Assembly: GCA_017979445.1 (NCBI GenBank)
Contig: CM030709.1
Span: forward strand, 62,001-126,000
Source: Akebia trifoliata
Lineage: Eukaryota > Streptophyta > Magnoliopsida > Ranunculales > Lardizabalaceae
Direction: 5' to 3'
DNA length: 64,000 nucleotides
Position 1 is the stretch's first letter, and the number at the start of each line of letters is the position of its first letter. Under the pieces are notes generated by a model, which did no database searches, had not been told where the DNA came from, and saw nothing but the letters and a program-made list of their open reading frames with translations. Both the position numbers and the translations under genes were made by a program. Of this stretch, positions 38,440-49,900 are shown piece after piece.

Positions 38440-41400
38440 ATGGGTATTGCTATTGCCACGAGCTTGTCTCCCATCCTTTCTCTCAACAGTTATGAAAAAA
38501 ATCAAAACCAAACCCAAACCCAAACCCAGAAGAAGAAGAGAAACAGAGCCCTACCCCGCATTTTCATCTCCACAAACCCTTCTCATATCAACCTCCTTCA
38601 ACTCACAAACCTCTTCACCTCGTCCAATCTCTCATGCCACAGATTTCCAAACTTTGATTCCCAAGGCCGGGTCGAACCAGTCAATCCCGACAAGCTCTGT
38701 ATCGCTCTCTCGCACAGTTCGGTCGTCGTCTCTGTCTTCTGCAAACCTGAATTCTTGAAGGATGATGAATCAAACATCAAGAAATCAGAATTTAGGTTTG
38801 GAGAATTGTTCGAGAGAGCAATTCCAGTGACAGAATTGAGTGGACAATTGGTGGGTTTCGGACGTGCCATTTCGGACAACGGCTTGACGGCTTCGATCCA
38901 CGACGTCATGGTAATACTCATACTAATAACTAATAAGAAGGAATGCGGTTTAAGACTAATGTTTAATATGTCTTTAAATTATAAATAAATATGAGCCCTA
39001 GAAATCTGAATTTCTGAATAGTTAAAAGTTTATAGTTATTGTAGAGGTGATTTCGAGTTACCTCTGACAACTCAGCTCCTGTACGACGCTGTGTGCTCCT
39101 TTCTCCCTCTGCCAAGTGGTGATACCGGTATGGTATCTGCCAAAATTCTCCGACGATCTATACAGAAAGTAATGATCAGGAAAAACTCCCTCCCCTCCCT
39201 CCCTCAGTCTCCTTCTCTATTTATAGGATTCCTAGATCTTCTTGAATTACAAATCTCCACAAGATCCTTGATCTCCAAGGATCTTCATAGGAAATCACCT
39301 ACCTTTAGAGGAAGTTACCCAGAGAGGGAGAGATCCGTGTTGATCACATTATCCCCCCTCCAAGATTCCCAAGATCTTTCCTGCCACATCAAGAGGTCTA
39401 GATTGATTTGGCGTAATCCGCAACTCTACCCTACTCGGCCTTCTGTACAAAGCAGGTTCGAGGCTGTACTCTGCCCTTCAACCGGGTTGTGCTGCCTCAG
39501 GTACCACTCTGAGCAGAGTAGCTCTACTCTGGTCTGTTCATATCTGGACATTTGTAGGGTCCAGATGCTTTATCATTTAACCTTCTACAATTATTGTAGA
39601 GGTAAAATCTCGGATGTTGTCAATTTCTCGATTATTGTTCACAAGGACTACGTCCCCAAGCTCCGAATAATCATTCCACTATTTTTGAAGTCATTACAAG
39701 ATCTACAAAAACTACCTTCCTCTTCTTTTTTTCCTTCTCCCAAAAAATTCTTTCTTTTACATAGTAGTTCTCCTTATATAGATACAAAAGATGAAACTAA
39801 ACCTTAATGGAATGAGTCAATCTCCCCCCAATCAAGGGATTCTCAACCAACTATTCAAATCTATCATTATCTAAAAATAGAAATTCCCTAGGTGACTTTT
39901 TATTTTTGGATAAGATTACATTTTTAATTAAATAAATTGTAATTTAAAATACATCAATTGACTCTCGAGATACGTATTACATACGTCATGTGATCACTAT
40001 TCGTCTTATTTATACTACGTGTCTTGTACCACTTTTTACCCACACAGTTAGCTCCATCTCGCAGGTGGAGATTAGTGAAGTTGAGATCCACCTATGAGAA
40101 TACTACACTACTCTCGTATCTCAACTTTATCTTACAAAAATACTGTCCCCTTTTCATCTTTAGTCAAGATGTTATTCACTCAGGACATTGGTCATTCAGG
40201 ACCCTCATCCTCTCAGAACAGAGCTGTCACTCAAAACAGTAGTCATTCAAGACCCTTAAACCACTCATGGCTGCAGTTAGGATATCTTGGCCACTCATGA
40301 CCCCTGTTCACTTGGAACTACTCTGCCACTCAAGACAGAAACTTGGTCAGTTTGGAGCCATTGTCACTCAAGACGACTTTGCCACTCAGGGTAGAAACTT
40401 AATAGAAGTCTGATCCTCTTAAAAAGTGGATCAAACTTCTTCAATGAGTCTGGTTTACTAAATGTTTTCCCTGCAACTCTTTAAGCTACACCAACAAAAA
40501 ACAATAGTATATGCATAGAATATGACGTGGTTATTATCCCCCAAGTAATAATTTAATAATTTTACCTCATAAATTGTATTAATAGTGGGCTCCGGTGTAT
40601 CCATTTTACAATCGATAAAATTGGTGACAGAATGAGCCCCCAATCTAGTCACGTGATCCGAGATAGTTTCTTAATTTGATCAAATTCTTGAACTATAAAC
40701 TCGACTCAGTGGAGTCTTGTGACTCAACTAAGTTCATGACATAAATAAAAATATACCTTATTTTATGCCTCAATGTTGTGCATGAACCAATCATCATGAG
40801 CAGAAACCGAGCAGAGCTGGATTTCGAGTAGAGCTAAGTATAGCAAAACAAAGTATATCCTGAGGGAATCCCGAGTAGAACAAGGTTGGGTTCCGAGTAG
40901 AACTGGGTAGATTGAGCAGGACTGGGTAGACCGAGTAGAGCTGCGTAGACTGAGCAAAGCAAGATTCCGAGGGTTGATTCTACTTCCCATAGTTAGTGAA
41001 TAGGACAAGCAACTTGAACCAACAAAATCGCTCTACTTACACAAGGATGTTAAAAACTCGTGATTTAATCATTTCTTGCAACTTAATAAGAAAAAATGTA
41101 ATCAAAGGATCTGATCACAATTAAAATAAAGATTCGGACATCATGATTAAATAATCCAATCGGGAAACTAAGATCTGTTCCTCGTTAAGATCAGATTGGA
41201 AACTCTAACTTGCAATTGATTTTGGAGACAACCTCCAATTCTTAATGGGAATCCCAATCATTATTTGTGGTGTCTTGATCTGAATCTCCACATTGTGATT
41301 TTTGTTGGTGTTTTCAAAGTCAATTCTCATAAATGGCTCCAATTTGTAGAGGTAAAATCTCGAATGTCGTCGATTTCTCGAGATTTACCTATAACAATCA

Positions 41401-44400
41401 ATCTTCATTGTTATTGATGTATACAAATGATCAAAATCACACATAAAACTAATCAAAGAAAAAGGAAAGGGGGAGAGAAGACAAAACACAAGATTTGTTC
41501 ACGAGGTTCATCTCAAAATCGGACTACATTCCCGGGTTCCGAAGAGCTATTCAACTATTTTTTAAGCCATTACAAAACCTAGTCTCCTCTTCCTTTTTCC
41601 TTCTTCCAAAAGCCTTTTTCTTTTACATAGTAGCTCTTCTTATATAGATACAAAAGATGAAATTAAACCCTAATGGAATGAGTCAATCTCGCCCCAATCA
41701 AGAGATTCTCAACCAACTATTCAAATATATCATTATCCAAAGATAGAGATTCCCTAGGTGACTTTTTGTTTTTGGATAAGATTACATTTTTAACTAAATA
41801 AAATGTAATTTAAAATACACCAATCGACTCGCGAGATACGTACTACATTCGTCATCTGATCAATATTCGTCTTATTTACGCCATGTGTCTTGTCCCGCTT
41901 TTTACCCACATCATTATTATTATCAGTTACCAAAGTTCAGATTCAGCAATTGTTTGGTTTAGTTGGGTTAATTAATTCAAATATGTTCATGAAAGGCTTT
42001 AAAAAAATTAGGGAAAATTTCGGGGATTATACAAGTGATGTGTTTTAGGTTTCATCCCAAACCCGTAATTTTCAACTACACCCCTGAAAACCCTCGTCTT
42101 CATAAGATTTGAATGTTGAAGAGAGTAAAATCTTGAGGATGAAAGGGTGAAAATGTTACCCTATTCAATGATTATATAATCAATTAATTTGTCAGATTTA
42201 ATCTGTAGGTCCCTTATTCAGAGAATTTTATGATTTTTTGGAAATTTTGTGACTGATTATCAGGGCAATGATACCACCGCACCATTATGTTATGAACAAG
42301 CATCATACGTGATTTTATTACGCACCCCATAAGTGAACAAATGCTACAGTCACGAAACCTCATTGTATTTGTCATGATTTTATAATAAAATCACTTATGT
42401 TGCTTATTCATAACTTAATGGTAATGGAGACTAAAGTATGTATTTTTTTTCTTGTTGGGTTTATTTCTCTTGTTAGTTATCTAATAGTAATAGAGGATTC
42501 TACTCTGGAGTTATCACAAATGGTATCCTACAAAAATTACTGCTGTGACATTCCCTCCGTTTACCTAATAAATTTCTTCTGGATCCGGAGTAAATATTTT
42601 AAGACAAGTAGCGGATAAAGTTTAGAGATTGGGTTGATTCTGATTAATGATTAAAAGCTATCTATTCTATGGATTTCCCTTGCTCATGCTTTTGTGTGCT
42701 GGGTTCTTGTTTTTTTTTTTGGTTCCATCAAATTTCCTCAGTCGTTTTGTCTGGGATTGTGAAATTTTGAAATTCACAGAGGAGTTTCCATCTCTTTTAC
42801 ACATACTTTTTGGAACTTGTATGATTTACTAAATTTACTAGAGGCATGATGGATTTAAGATCGTAACTGGATTTCACACAAGTCACCAGTCTATCGGCTT
42901 TGTGGGGACTTATGAGGATTATTCCATATTAGACTATTTTCAACAAGTCACTTCTGGTTTTTTAAATTGGAAGGCTGATTGGACTATAGTTTCAGATAAC
43001 TGATTTGATTTCACCTTATTGAAGTATCTATCATTCCATTTCCATGAGTAAATCAATCAGTCCCTGGAAAGATGATCTGTTGCAGAAAAATCCAATTAAA
43101 ATATGGACCAAAAATACATCTATAAGAAAAGCATATGTAACCCTCAGTACTTCAGTACATGGTTTCTTCCACAAAGTTCATTTCTCCAATCAGCCAGAAC
43201 TTCGCTTTGGTTTCATGTTTACCATTTTTGGTTCTAGTAATCGTGATGTTGCATTCTTTCTGCTACTCATGTAACTAGGAGATGATAGTTTGTCATCTAC
43301 ATATTTATATAATCTTGATTCAGCAGTTTTCAGGTTCTCCCTTCATTACGGGGACTTGGAATTGGCAGGATGATAGTTAAAAGGATCATAAGGTGTGTAT
43401 CTCTATTCATGTTAGAATTGATAGATTGGGCAACTTGATCATATTATGGTTTACTTTAATATGATCTTATGTAGCCTTTGTATTTGTGCTTATTATTATA
43501 AAATCTGACGTTTCTGACAAACCTACCAGTTAGACCTCATGGTTAGTTAACCAAGGCATACCAGTTCATATGGTGCAGACACATGAGAGCTACCATGTGA
43601 TCATGGTCCCTCCCACTTAGTAGATCTTCTATACTTAGAATTGATGTGACCAGAGTCTGTTTTAGCTTTCTGGAGAAGAATAAAATATGATACTGATGGG
43701 TCGAGTTCCTTTATCTTTTAGTTTTTGTAAATTATAACCCACTCAGATCTGATCATACATTATTTATGCTAATATTTTTCCAGGGTGCTTACTAGTCGAG
43801 ACATTTACGATATAGCAGCCCTCTGCTCAGAAAAAGAGAGGTATTAAGTTTCTTTCTGGCCTTCTAACCAAGTTTCACAATTTGGGGAAACCCAACTGAA
43901 AGTATTGTGGACTAGAGTCCTAGTTTACTCAGAACTTGGTTCAGTTCTTGATCAACAATTTTAAGCCTAATATCTTCTGGTCCACTATATCTATGTTTTT
44001 TTAAAGCACAAAATTATCAATGATTGTGTTCATCATGAATATAATGCAAACAAAGATTGTCATTTAAATTTTATAAATATATATATATATATATATAGAT
44101 ATCATCAATTAGATAATTCGGACTATATGATGTCTATCACTATCCAGTAGGTGACCTGAGATATGGTAGGCCAGTTTTTAGTGATGAGTAGTAGTATGCA
44201 CAATCTATGGCATCAAAATCATGTGAAGGGTTCTTTATGCATCATCCTTGTGCGACAATCCCTCCCTCTCTCCCCTATTCAAGTGAATGTGGCAGTGTTT
44301 GGTACAGGCACAGTATGAGACATCATTCTTCCTCTCTTTCTATCCATTATCCATCCATGTGAGGCAAGGGATATATACTCCATTGAATTGCTTTCAGATA

Positions 44401-44787
44401 CCATAGATTGAATGGTCTATTATGCACCTGTGCACATGCACCAGGTGGATTGTGGATAGTGGATGAACAGAGGAAGAACAGAATCATTCCATTCTGAAGC
44501 CAATACCAAATATATATATATATATCCACACACATGTATACGTGTGTGTGCATAGACAATTTATCTGTCTGCTCATACTAATGCCCTGAGAGCTCTTACA
44601 CAGATTTTTCTTTGAAGCATGCGGATTTGGAGATGATATGTTAGGGTCCACCACAATGATGTATACACGGGAACCGTTGAGCCATTATACGAAAGGTGAT
44701 CAGATGGTTAAACATGCTGGTCGGATGCTGCTGTTAGTTCCACCATCAAGAGAATCATTCTCTTTTAAGAGGATCACTTCTGACTAA
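38440..44787 (+). CDS. Plastid-type GNAT N-acetyltransferase (4 exons, 256 aa)
   Basis: Exons are 38440-38910, 43334-43392, 43784-43840 and 44604-44787. All junctions are GT-AG and the reading frame stays open to TAA. The N-terminal 65 or so residues, rich in Ser, Thr, Asn and Lys, look like a transit peptide. The GNAT fold follows: VPTEL-like PVTELSGQLVGFGRAISDNG (129-148), then motif A VLPSLRGLGIGRMIVKRIIR (158-177) with the acetyl-CoA loop R163-G-L-G166-I-G168. It continues with LTSRDIYDIAALCSEKER and FFFEACGFGDDMLGSTTMMY. This matches plant plastid GNATs related to NSI/SNAT, which acetylate protein N-termini, lysines or serotonin. The exact subfamily is uncertain. The C-terminus carries about 37 extra residues after MMYTRE. 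Intron 1 is 4.4 kb and holds LTR-like repeats. The ATG at 38,440 was preferred to upstream non-ATG openings. Confidence 0.85.
39040..39589. mobile_element. Solo-LTR-like element (550 bp) in GNAT intron 1
   Basis: The sequence starts TGTAGAGGTGATTTCGAG and ends AACCTTCTACA, so it has TG...CA termini. It is flanked by GTTAT on the left and ATTAT on the right, a 4 of 5 target-site match. It contains TCTATTTATAGG as a possible TATA box. The start resembles the two repeats that follow at 39,595 and 41,345. No internal region is attached, so it looks like a solo LTR. Confidence 0.55.
39595..40044. mobile_element. LTR-like direct repeat, left copy (450 bp)
   Basis: It begins TGTAGAGGTAAAATCTCGGA and ends TTTTTACCCACA. 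Most of it is collinear with 41,345-41,910: CCTTATATAGATACAAAAGA, GGAATGAGTCAATCTC and TTCCCTAGGTGACTTTTT occur in both. Compared with the right copy it lacks about 115 bp after TTTCTCG. The TG...CA ends and the direct orientation suggest LTRs of one element. Confidence 0.65.
40045..41344. mobile_element. Noncoding interior between the LTR-like repeats
   Basis: The 1.3-kb interior has no gag or pol similarity that I can see. It holds short degenerate repeats of CACTCAGGAC/CACTCAAGAC type (40,180-40,400) and GAGTAGAGCTGGGTAGA type (40,800-40,970). No clear primer-binding site follows the left repeat. It may be a non-autonomous (TRIM/LARD-like) or deleted element. Confidence 0.45.
41345..41910. 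mobile_element. LTR-like direct repeat, right copy (566 bp)
   Basis: It begins TGTAGAGGTAAAATCTCGAA and ends TTTTTACCCACA, as the left copy does. Its first 50 bp fold back (AGGTAAAATCTCG with CGAGATTTACCT). It keeps the segment with GAGAGAAGACAAAACACAAG that is missing from the left copy. The sequence to the right (ATTAT at 41,913) resembles the five bases before the left copy, but with a two-base offset. Confidence 0.65.
42281..42423. mobile_element. Short hairpin MITE (143 bp) in GNAT intron 1
   Basis: ACCATTATGTTATGAACAAG and CGTGATTTTATTA at the left pair with TAATAAAATCACTTATG and CTTATTCATAACTTAATGGT at the right. The arms are about 40 bp long with a loop of about 60 bp. There is no coding capacity. 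Confidence 0.78.
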
Positions 44788-45195
44788 ATATCCGGTAAGT
44801 CCCTTTGTTGTTCACAGCTTAAACTACCCTTTTGCCAGTGTGAAGCATTGATGCCATACCTGAGAAGAGAAGATCTGATTGAAGCTTAACCAGGTCTTTT
44901 AAAATGGGGCCTGGTGTTCGACTTTCAAGTTCTCTAAACCAAAGCTTAACGGCATCTGAAAAGATGACAGTCTCCGTCCTTCGGTAGTTTGTGGTCGGCT
45001 TCTTTACTCATGTAATTTGAGTCGCACAAATCAAAGCCCATGGAACATTGTATACTATTTCCATTCTCATGTTATACTCTACATTTTGCAAGGTGTGGGT
45101 ACCCTATTATCATTGTTATAGTGAAAAGACATGGACACCAACTCGTAATTATTGCAACTTGCTGGACACATGACCTGCACCCATGAATGTTGAAT
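44788..45195. other. 3' flank of the GNAT gene
   Basis: This is the probable 3' untranslated region and downstream spacer. No ORF with recognisable content is present. Confidence 0.4.
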
Positions 45196-45384
45196 ATAAT
45201 TTGAGTCGTGATTTTCTGACTCGAAAATTTTCACTTGGTCTATTCACGACTGACGTGTCAAGGGCATAGAACCATAGATCTTTTCTTTGGGATACACAAG
45301 GAAAATGGTTATATGCCCTTGACACGTCAGCCAAGTACAGATTGAGTGAAAATTTTCGAGTCGAAAATCATTAGCGATATAATT
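45196..45384. mobile_element. Hairpin MITE carrying the CATAGAACCATAGATC core
   Basis: The outer arm CTGACTCGAAAATTTTCACT pairs with AGTGAAAATTTTCGAGTCG. The inner arm CTGACGTGTCAAGGGCATA pairs with TATGCCCTTGACACGTCAG. The centre reads GAACCATAGATCTTTTCTTT then GGGATACACAAGGAAAA, the same core as the hairpin in CRR6 intron 2. The element is about 190 bp. Confidence 0.78.
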
Positions 45385-46239
45385 TTTCTTGACTTAAAAC
45401 TTTAGATTGTTTGTCTCCTCACACAGATTCATTCACATCACCAAGGTTAGCGATGGTAAACCCAAAAGCCAGATCTGGCTGGAATAAGGTCCAAATAACC
45501 TTTAATGACACCGAGGGGGTGTGAAAATTAACTCTTGCCAATTACATCTTTGCTTTTGGTATGTCATCGCATTGAAAACTTAAACATGGGATATCTCAAA
45601 ATGTTTACCAAAACCCTGAGGGAAAGTCTTATAAAGCCTTTCGGTTCGTTTAGTAAGCATCTTCTCCTTGAATAACAAACGGATCAAAATAATAATAATA
45701 ATGACCTCTCACTAAGGCCCTGTTTGGATTGAAAGTAATTTTGGGAGAAAGTAGTGTCCTTTTCGCATTTTAAAAAGTTAAAAATTTTTCCCTAGTAAGT
45801 GAATGCTCAAATCTTTATGCATGTAAACAAAGGATTCAGAGTTGAACGCTCAAAAATTCTCAAGAGTGATAACATTCCATCTAATTGTCCACTTCCTTTC
45901 TAGGGATCGTGACCCACCGACTCGAGCATGAGAATGCAACTCTCAGGGTCTACGTTCATTCTCGACTTATTTGACAGTCAAATTTATAGAAAAAGATAAA
46001 GGTTTAAGCTGTGGTAATTGATATTTGATCACCATTGTTATATTTATGTATTTTTCTTATATTTAGCTTAATCATAAAAATAAAAATGTAGAATGTTCAA
46101 GGAAGCTACTATAGGCCATATTTGGATTATCTTTTCACATAAAGGGGTGGTAGAGATGGCAATCCAAAATTATACATTTAATTTTGTCAAAGGGAATGAG
46201 TCTATTTCAATCCCATATTTTATTTGCCCATTCAATGCC
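45385..46239. other. Intergenic spacer between GNAT and ATG18a
   Basis: I see no gene. TAAGGCCCTGTTTGGATTG at about 45,712 resembles the terminal motif of many plant DNA transposons, but no matching inverted end was found nearby. Confidence 0.35.
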
Positions 46240-46341
46240 CATTTCTTTGTTTTCTCAGTTTTTCATGCAAGTTCAAGAACCCTCCCCATCCATTTCTTTG
46301 TTTTCTCAGTTTTTCATGCAAGTTCAAGAACCCTCCCCATC
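46240..46341 (+). repeat. Tandem duplication, 2 x 51 bp
   Basis: The 51-bp segment beginning CATTTCTTTGTTTTCTCAG and ending ACCCTCCCCATC is repeated exactly at 46,291. The two copies look identical, so the duplication is recent. It lies downstream of the ATG18a stop. Confidence 0.92.
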
Positions 46342-46945
46342 CATTGTGTCCCGTGGCCATCTCACAGCCTTGTTGGTCATCAACCGCCACCGCCACAGCA
46401 AAATGACTGCATATAAATATGCCTGGATGAAGGGTTTACGACTTTCAAACTGCAACATTCCTTCCTGATGATGCTGACATGGCCTTCATTGAACATGTCC
46501 ATGTCATCTCCATCCAATTTCTCCCAATTCAATTTCTCTTGGCCATGCACCGAGGAAAAATCATACTATTAATATGTTCCAAAGAAAATCCATACATAAG
46601 AGGATGGATGACTTTTAGGACAACCCAGGTCATGTGTGCAGGATAGATGGATCGATGTCCATGATATAGGGGGAGCTCCGCCAAGCAACAATTGTTAAAA
46701 GCGGCTAAAATGAGAAAGTAGAGGCCAAAACAGGCCTGCAAAATTTATTAAATGAAGTGATATTACCATTACAAGTTTGGCTTAATAGAGTTATAAAATA
46801 AGCACAGTAACAGAGACATTTATGGATCATATTATTGTATGTACACAACAGATACAGGTCTCTTATTTACAAAGAGAAGCATAAGGCATAGTGTGCTTTT
46901 TTTTTTCTTGAGTAGATAATCATATTTATATATGTAACTCGATTA

Positions 46946-49900
46946 TTACCTACGGTCAGTTTTCAAAAACTGAACATATTCCTGCTGCAACATTTCCCCT
47001 CCATTCAAAGGATCAAAACTGCACCTGTTGAAACTGGAAAATTGAACCTGAGTTAAAAACAAGGGAGAGAGAATTCCAGAGCAAGAAACATACATAAGCC
47101 AAGGCATCATGCAATACCAGAATACTACAAAAGATAGAAATCAATTCGCTGTTTGTTTAAAAGGAGTTGAAGTTGAAAGGCTTTGTACCTCCCATCCATG
47201 CCAATAATTATGACACTGTTTTGAGATCCAAATGCAGCAATAAATCGGGTGCTTTCTGGAAAGTGAAACTGAGCAAATGACCATTCCGAGCTAAAATACT
47301 TAGGCAACACCCCTGACAAGTTCAGAAGAGTTCAAGTAAGATATAAAGAAGGAATAAAGCAAAGTGCATTATCGGAACCATGATGCGTAAAGAAAATAAG
47401 ACCATTGGTTGAAATTGTTAAGTTCCAAAGGATGCATGACCAAGGTTTATAAGCTTGGAAGTAAGTTGAACACCACTGGATGATATCACCAACTCTGAGT
47501 CAATGCAATACAGGTCAAGAACTTGATCGATTTTCTTGGGTTCAACACTCTTAGAATGTAGCTTATTGAAATAACAAAAAATTAAAATAAAAAATAATGA
47601 ATAATGTTGCAGTCTACTTTTTCATGTTCTCTTCGCACATTTTGTTCAGGATTCATTTTAAGAACTGGAACAAGCTTGTAAGTGCACTTGTTTGCTCTGT
47701 TCAGTTTGCATAGAAAATGATTACGTATGCAGAATCCAGTCAACTCTTCAACATTTGGTCAAACCTTGATACAGACAACCCAACCATTTACTCCTTTTTT
47801 TAAATATTCACCTTTCCAAGAGGTTTGAAAGTATTTCTGGATAAACAAATTTTACCTTTCATGAAAGACAATGACGAGCCTGGATTGGCACCTGTGGTTG
47901 GGGATATTAGGACATCAAGAGCAGTTGAAGAATTCTGGTGAACCAAATCTGACCCTTGAGCAGTACTGGAATGGTTCGACAAGTCTTCCCCCACCACTCG
48001 AACTCTGAGACCAAATATGTGGACTGTACCTTTGTCACTAGAGACAGCCAACCACTGGGCATTTGGAGAGAGTGCAATGCTAAAAATTTCTGCTTTGTCA
48101 ACCCCCCTGCGAACCTACACAGAACAGAAGTACATGGATTACTCACAAGTTTTATCATAATTGTAGCCAACAAGGGTATTATAGAGCAAACAAGCCAAAC
48201 AAATAGATAAGCAACTAATGATCAAGCTTATAGATCAGGAGATAGAATTATGAGCCACATTCAAGGACAAAATTACTAAGAATTTGAAAATAAAAAAACA
48301 AAGAGTAACCATTTGACAGTAATAATATGAAGACCTGAAATTCACAACAATAAAGCAAAAGTGACAATGAAACAGACAGAAAATAAAAACCAAAACTATG
48401 TGACAAGTATTCCAGCAGAGTTCAGGACGACCAAATCATTATTCAATAATATACATGTCTTGTGCAAGAAGACAAAGACCGAAAAGGAAAGCATAATTGA
48501 GGTGGCATAACTAATGCCCCACAATACTACACATAATATTTTGGAGATGTAAAGCTAACATAAAGGACTTTCTGAAGTCAAGGTGAAAAGGAGAATCATC
48601 ACTTATTCCCACTGAGTGGGGGATAATCTTCACAACGGCTGCCAATACCATGGAAAGGAAAGATTTCTTATGGACTGAAAGTGGGAATCACAATATTTCA
48701 ATAGGGAAGCAGCTGCACCATGAATACTAAAAGATCCTGTCAACCATTAGCAAGCATGAAATAATTTCGGTTGAGAAAACAATTTTGTTGTGTGGTACTG
48801 TCATTGTCTCAGGCCTATTTTCTCATACAATGCAATATACTGGTCCTGTTAAATTGAATTCTTTTTTCTGCTGGTGAACTCAACTATTTTCTCCAGTTCT
48901 TGTATGCATAATCAGTTTTGTGCGGATACTGGAATAGTAGTAAAGAGGCTCCTACTTCTTTGGCACTTAATTGTCTGTTGTACTATTGTAAAGGGGTTTG
49001 TTTTTACACTACATTGCCAGTCCCAACCCTGGACAGAGGAGGATTATTACATCAGGATGGTAGCTGAAGCAAAATTGTCATCTCATAAAACAAATAATTT
49101 GCGATAAGGCCCTGATAATGATGACGACTTCATTGTCTACGTGTTTACATGTTACAACCCTTCTACTTTTGCAATGATATCCCATCTAAATAAAAAATTC
49201 TTCAAAATATACATATATTCATACACTCCTTGAATGACTTGGCCTCCAAAAAAATTAGAAGCCTCAATGTTAGCAAATCACAAGGATAACCAGAGTTTCC
49301 TCCTCATTTCCATCACACACACTTCTACTCAAGCCCTTCCCAAGGCCTCAACACAGAGAATGGCAAAAACCTACATAGAACCTAGCCCCTACATGAGAAA
49401 ATAGGAATGGACCAACTACAATAAAAATCCAAGACCATAAGGCATAGTCCAACAACTCAACGATAAACTCAAAAAGTGACAAATTATTTAATATCATGAG
49501 CATCACAACCTACATCTAAATTTCACTCTTTGAGAATTACTGAAAGGTTAATACTTAACCTAGATGAAGCAAGTCTTGGTAAGTTCGTCATCATCTTCAT
49601 CGAAACCTTATCCCAAATATTTGGGATCGGCTGAATGAATCCTATTCCTCCATTCAATTTTTTCCAACACCACATCTTTTGTAATTGGAAGGTAGTTCAC
49701 ATCTTCTTTCACTATCTCAATCTTCTTTCTTTTGGGTCTTCCTCACACTCTTTTAGCACCTTCAACTTGCATGTTCTTACCAAAATTATTGAAGAGCTCG
49801 AAGTTTACAACTCTTACAGTAAAAGAATTAGCAATGCCCAAATCAAAGACAATTGTAGCCAATTTTATGTCTACAATATAAATTGTTATACTTTGGAATG

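Noticed and set aside
38408..38758. A 116-codon ORF overlapping the first GNAT exon in another frame
   Set aside because: It has no recognisable content and opens with a non-ATG codon. The overlapping frame continues across three spliced exons into a clear GNAT domain.
39091..39807. A 238-codon ORF in GNAT intron 1
   Set aside because: It runs through the solo-LTR-like element into the next LTR-like repeat, is low in recognisable motifs and crosses element borders.
45149..45334. A 61-codon minus-strand ORF at the 45.2-kb hairpin
   Set aside because: It lies within a fold-back MITE and has no protein similarity that I can recognise.
47907..48173. An 88-codon minus-strand ORF over ATG18a exon 2
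   Set aside because: It is a shadow frame; the ATG18a frame over the same bases gives the conserved [12 protein letters not shown] sequence.
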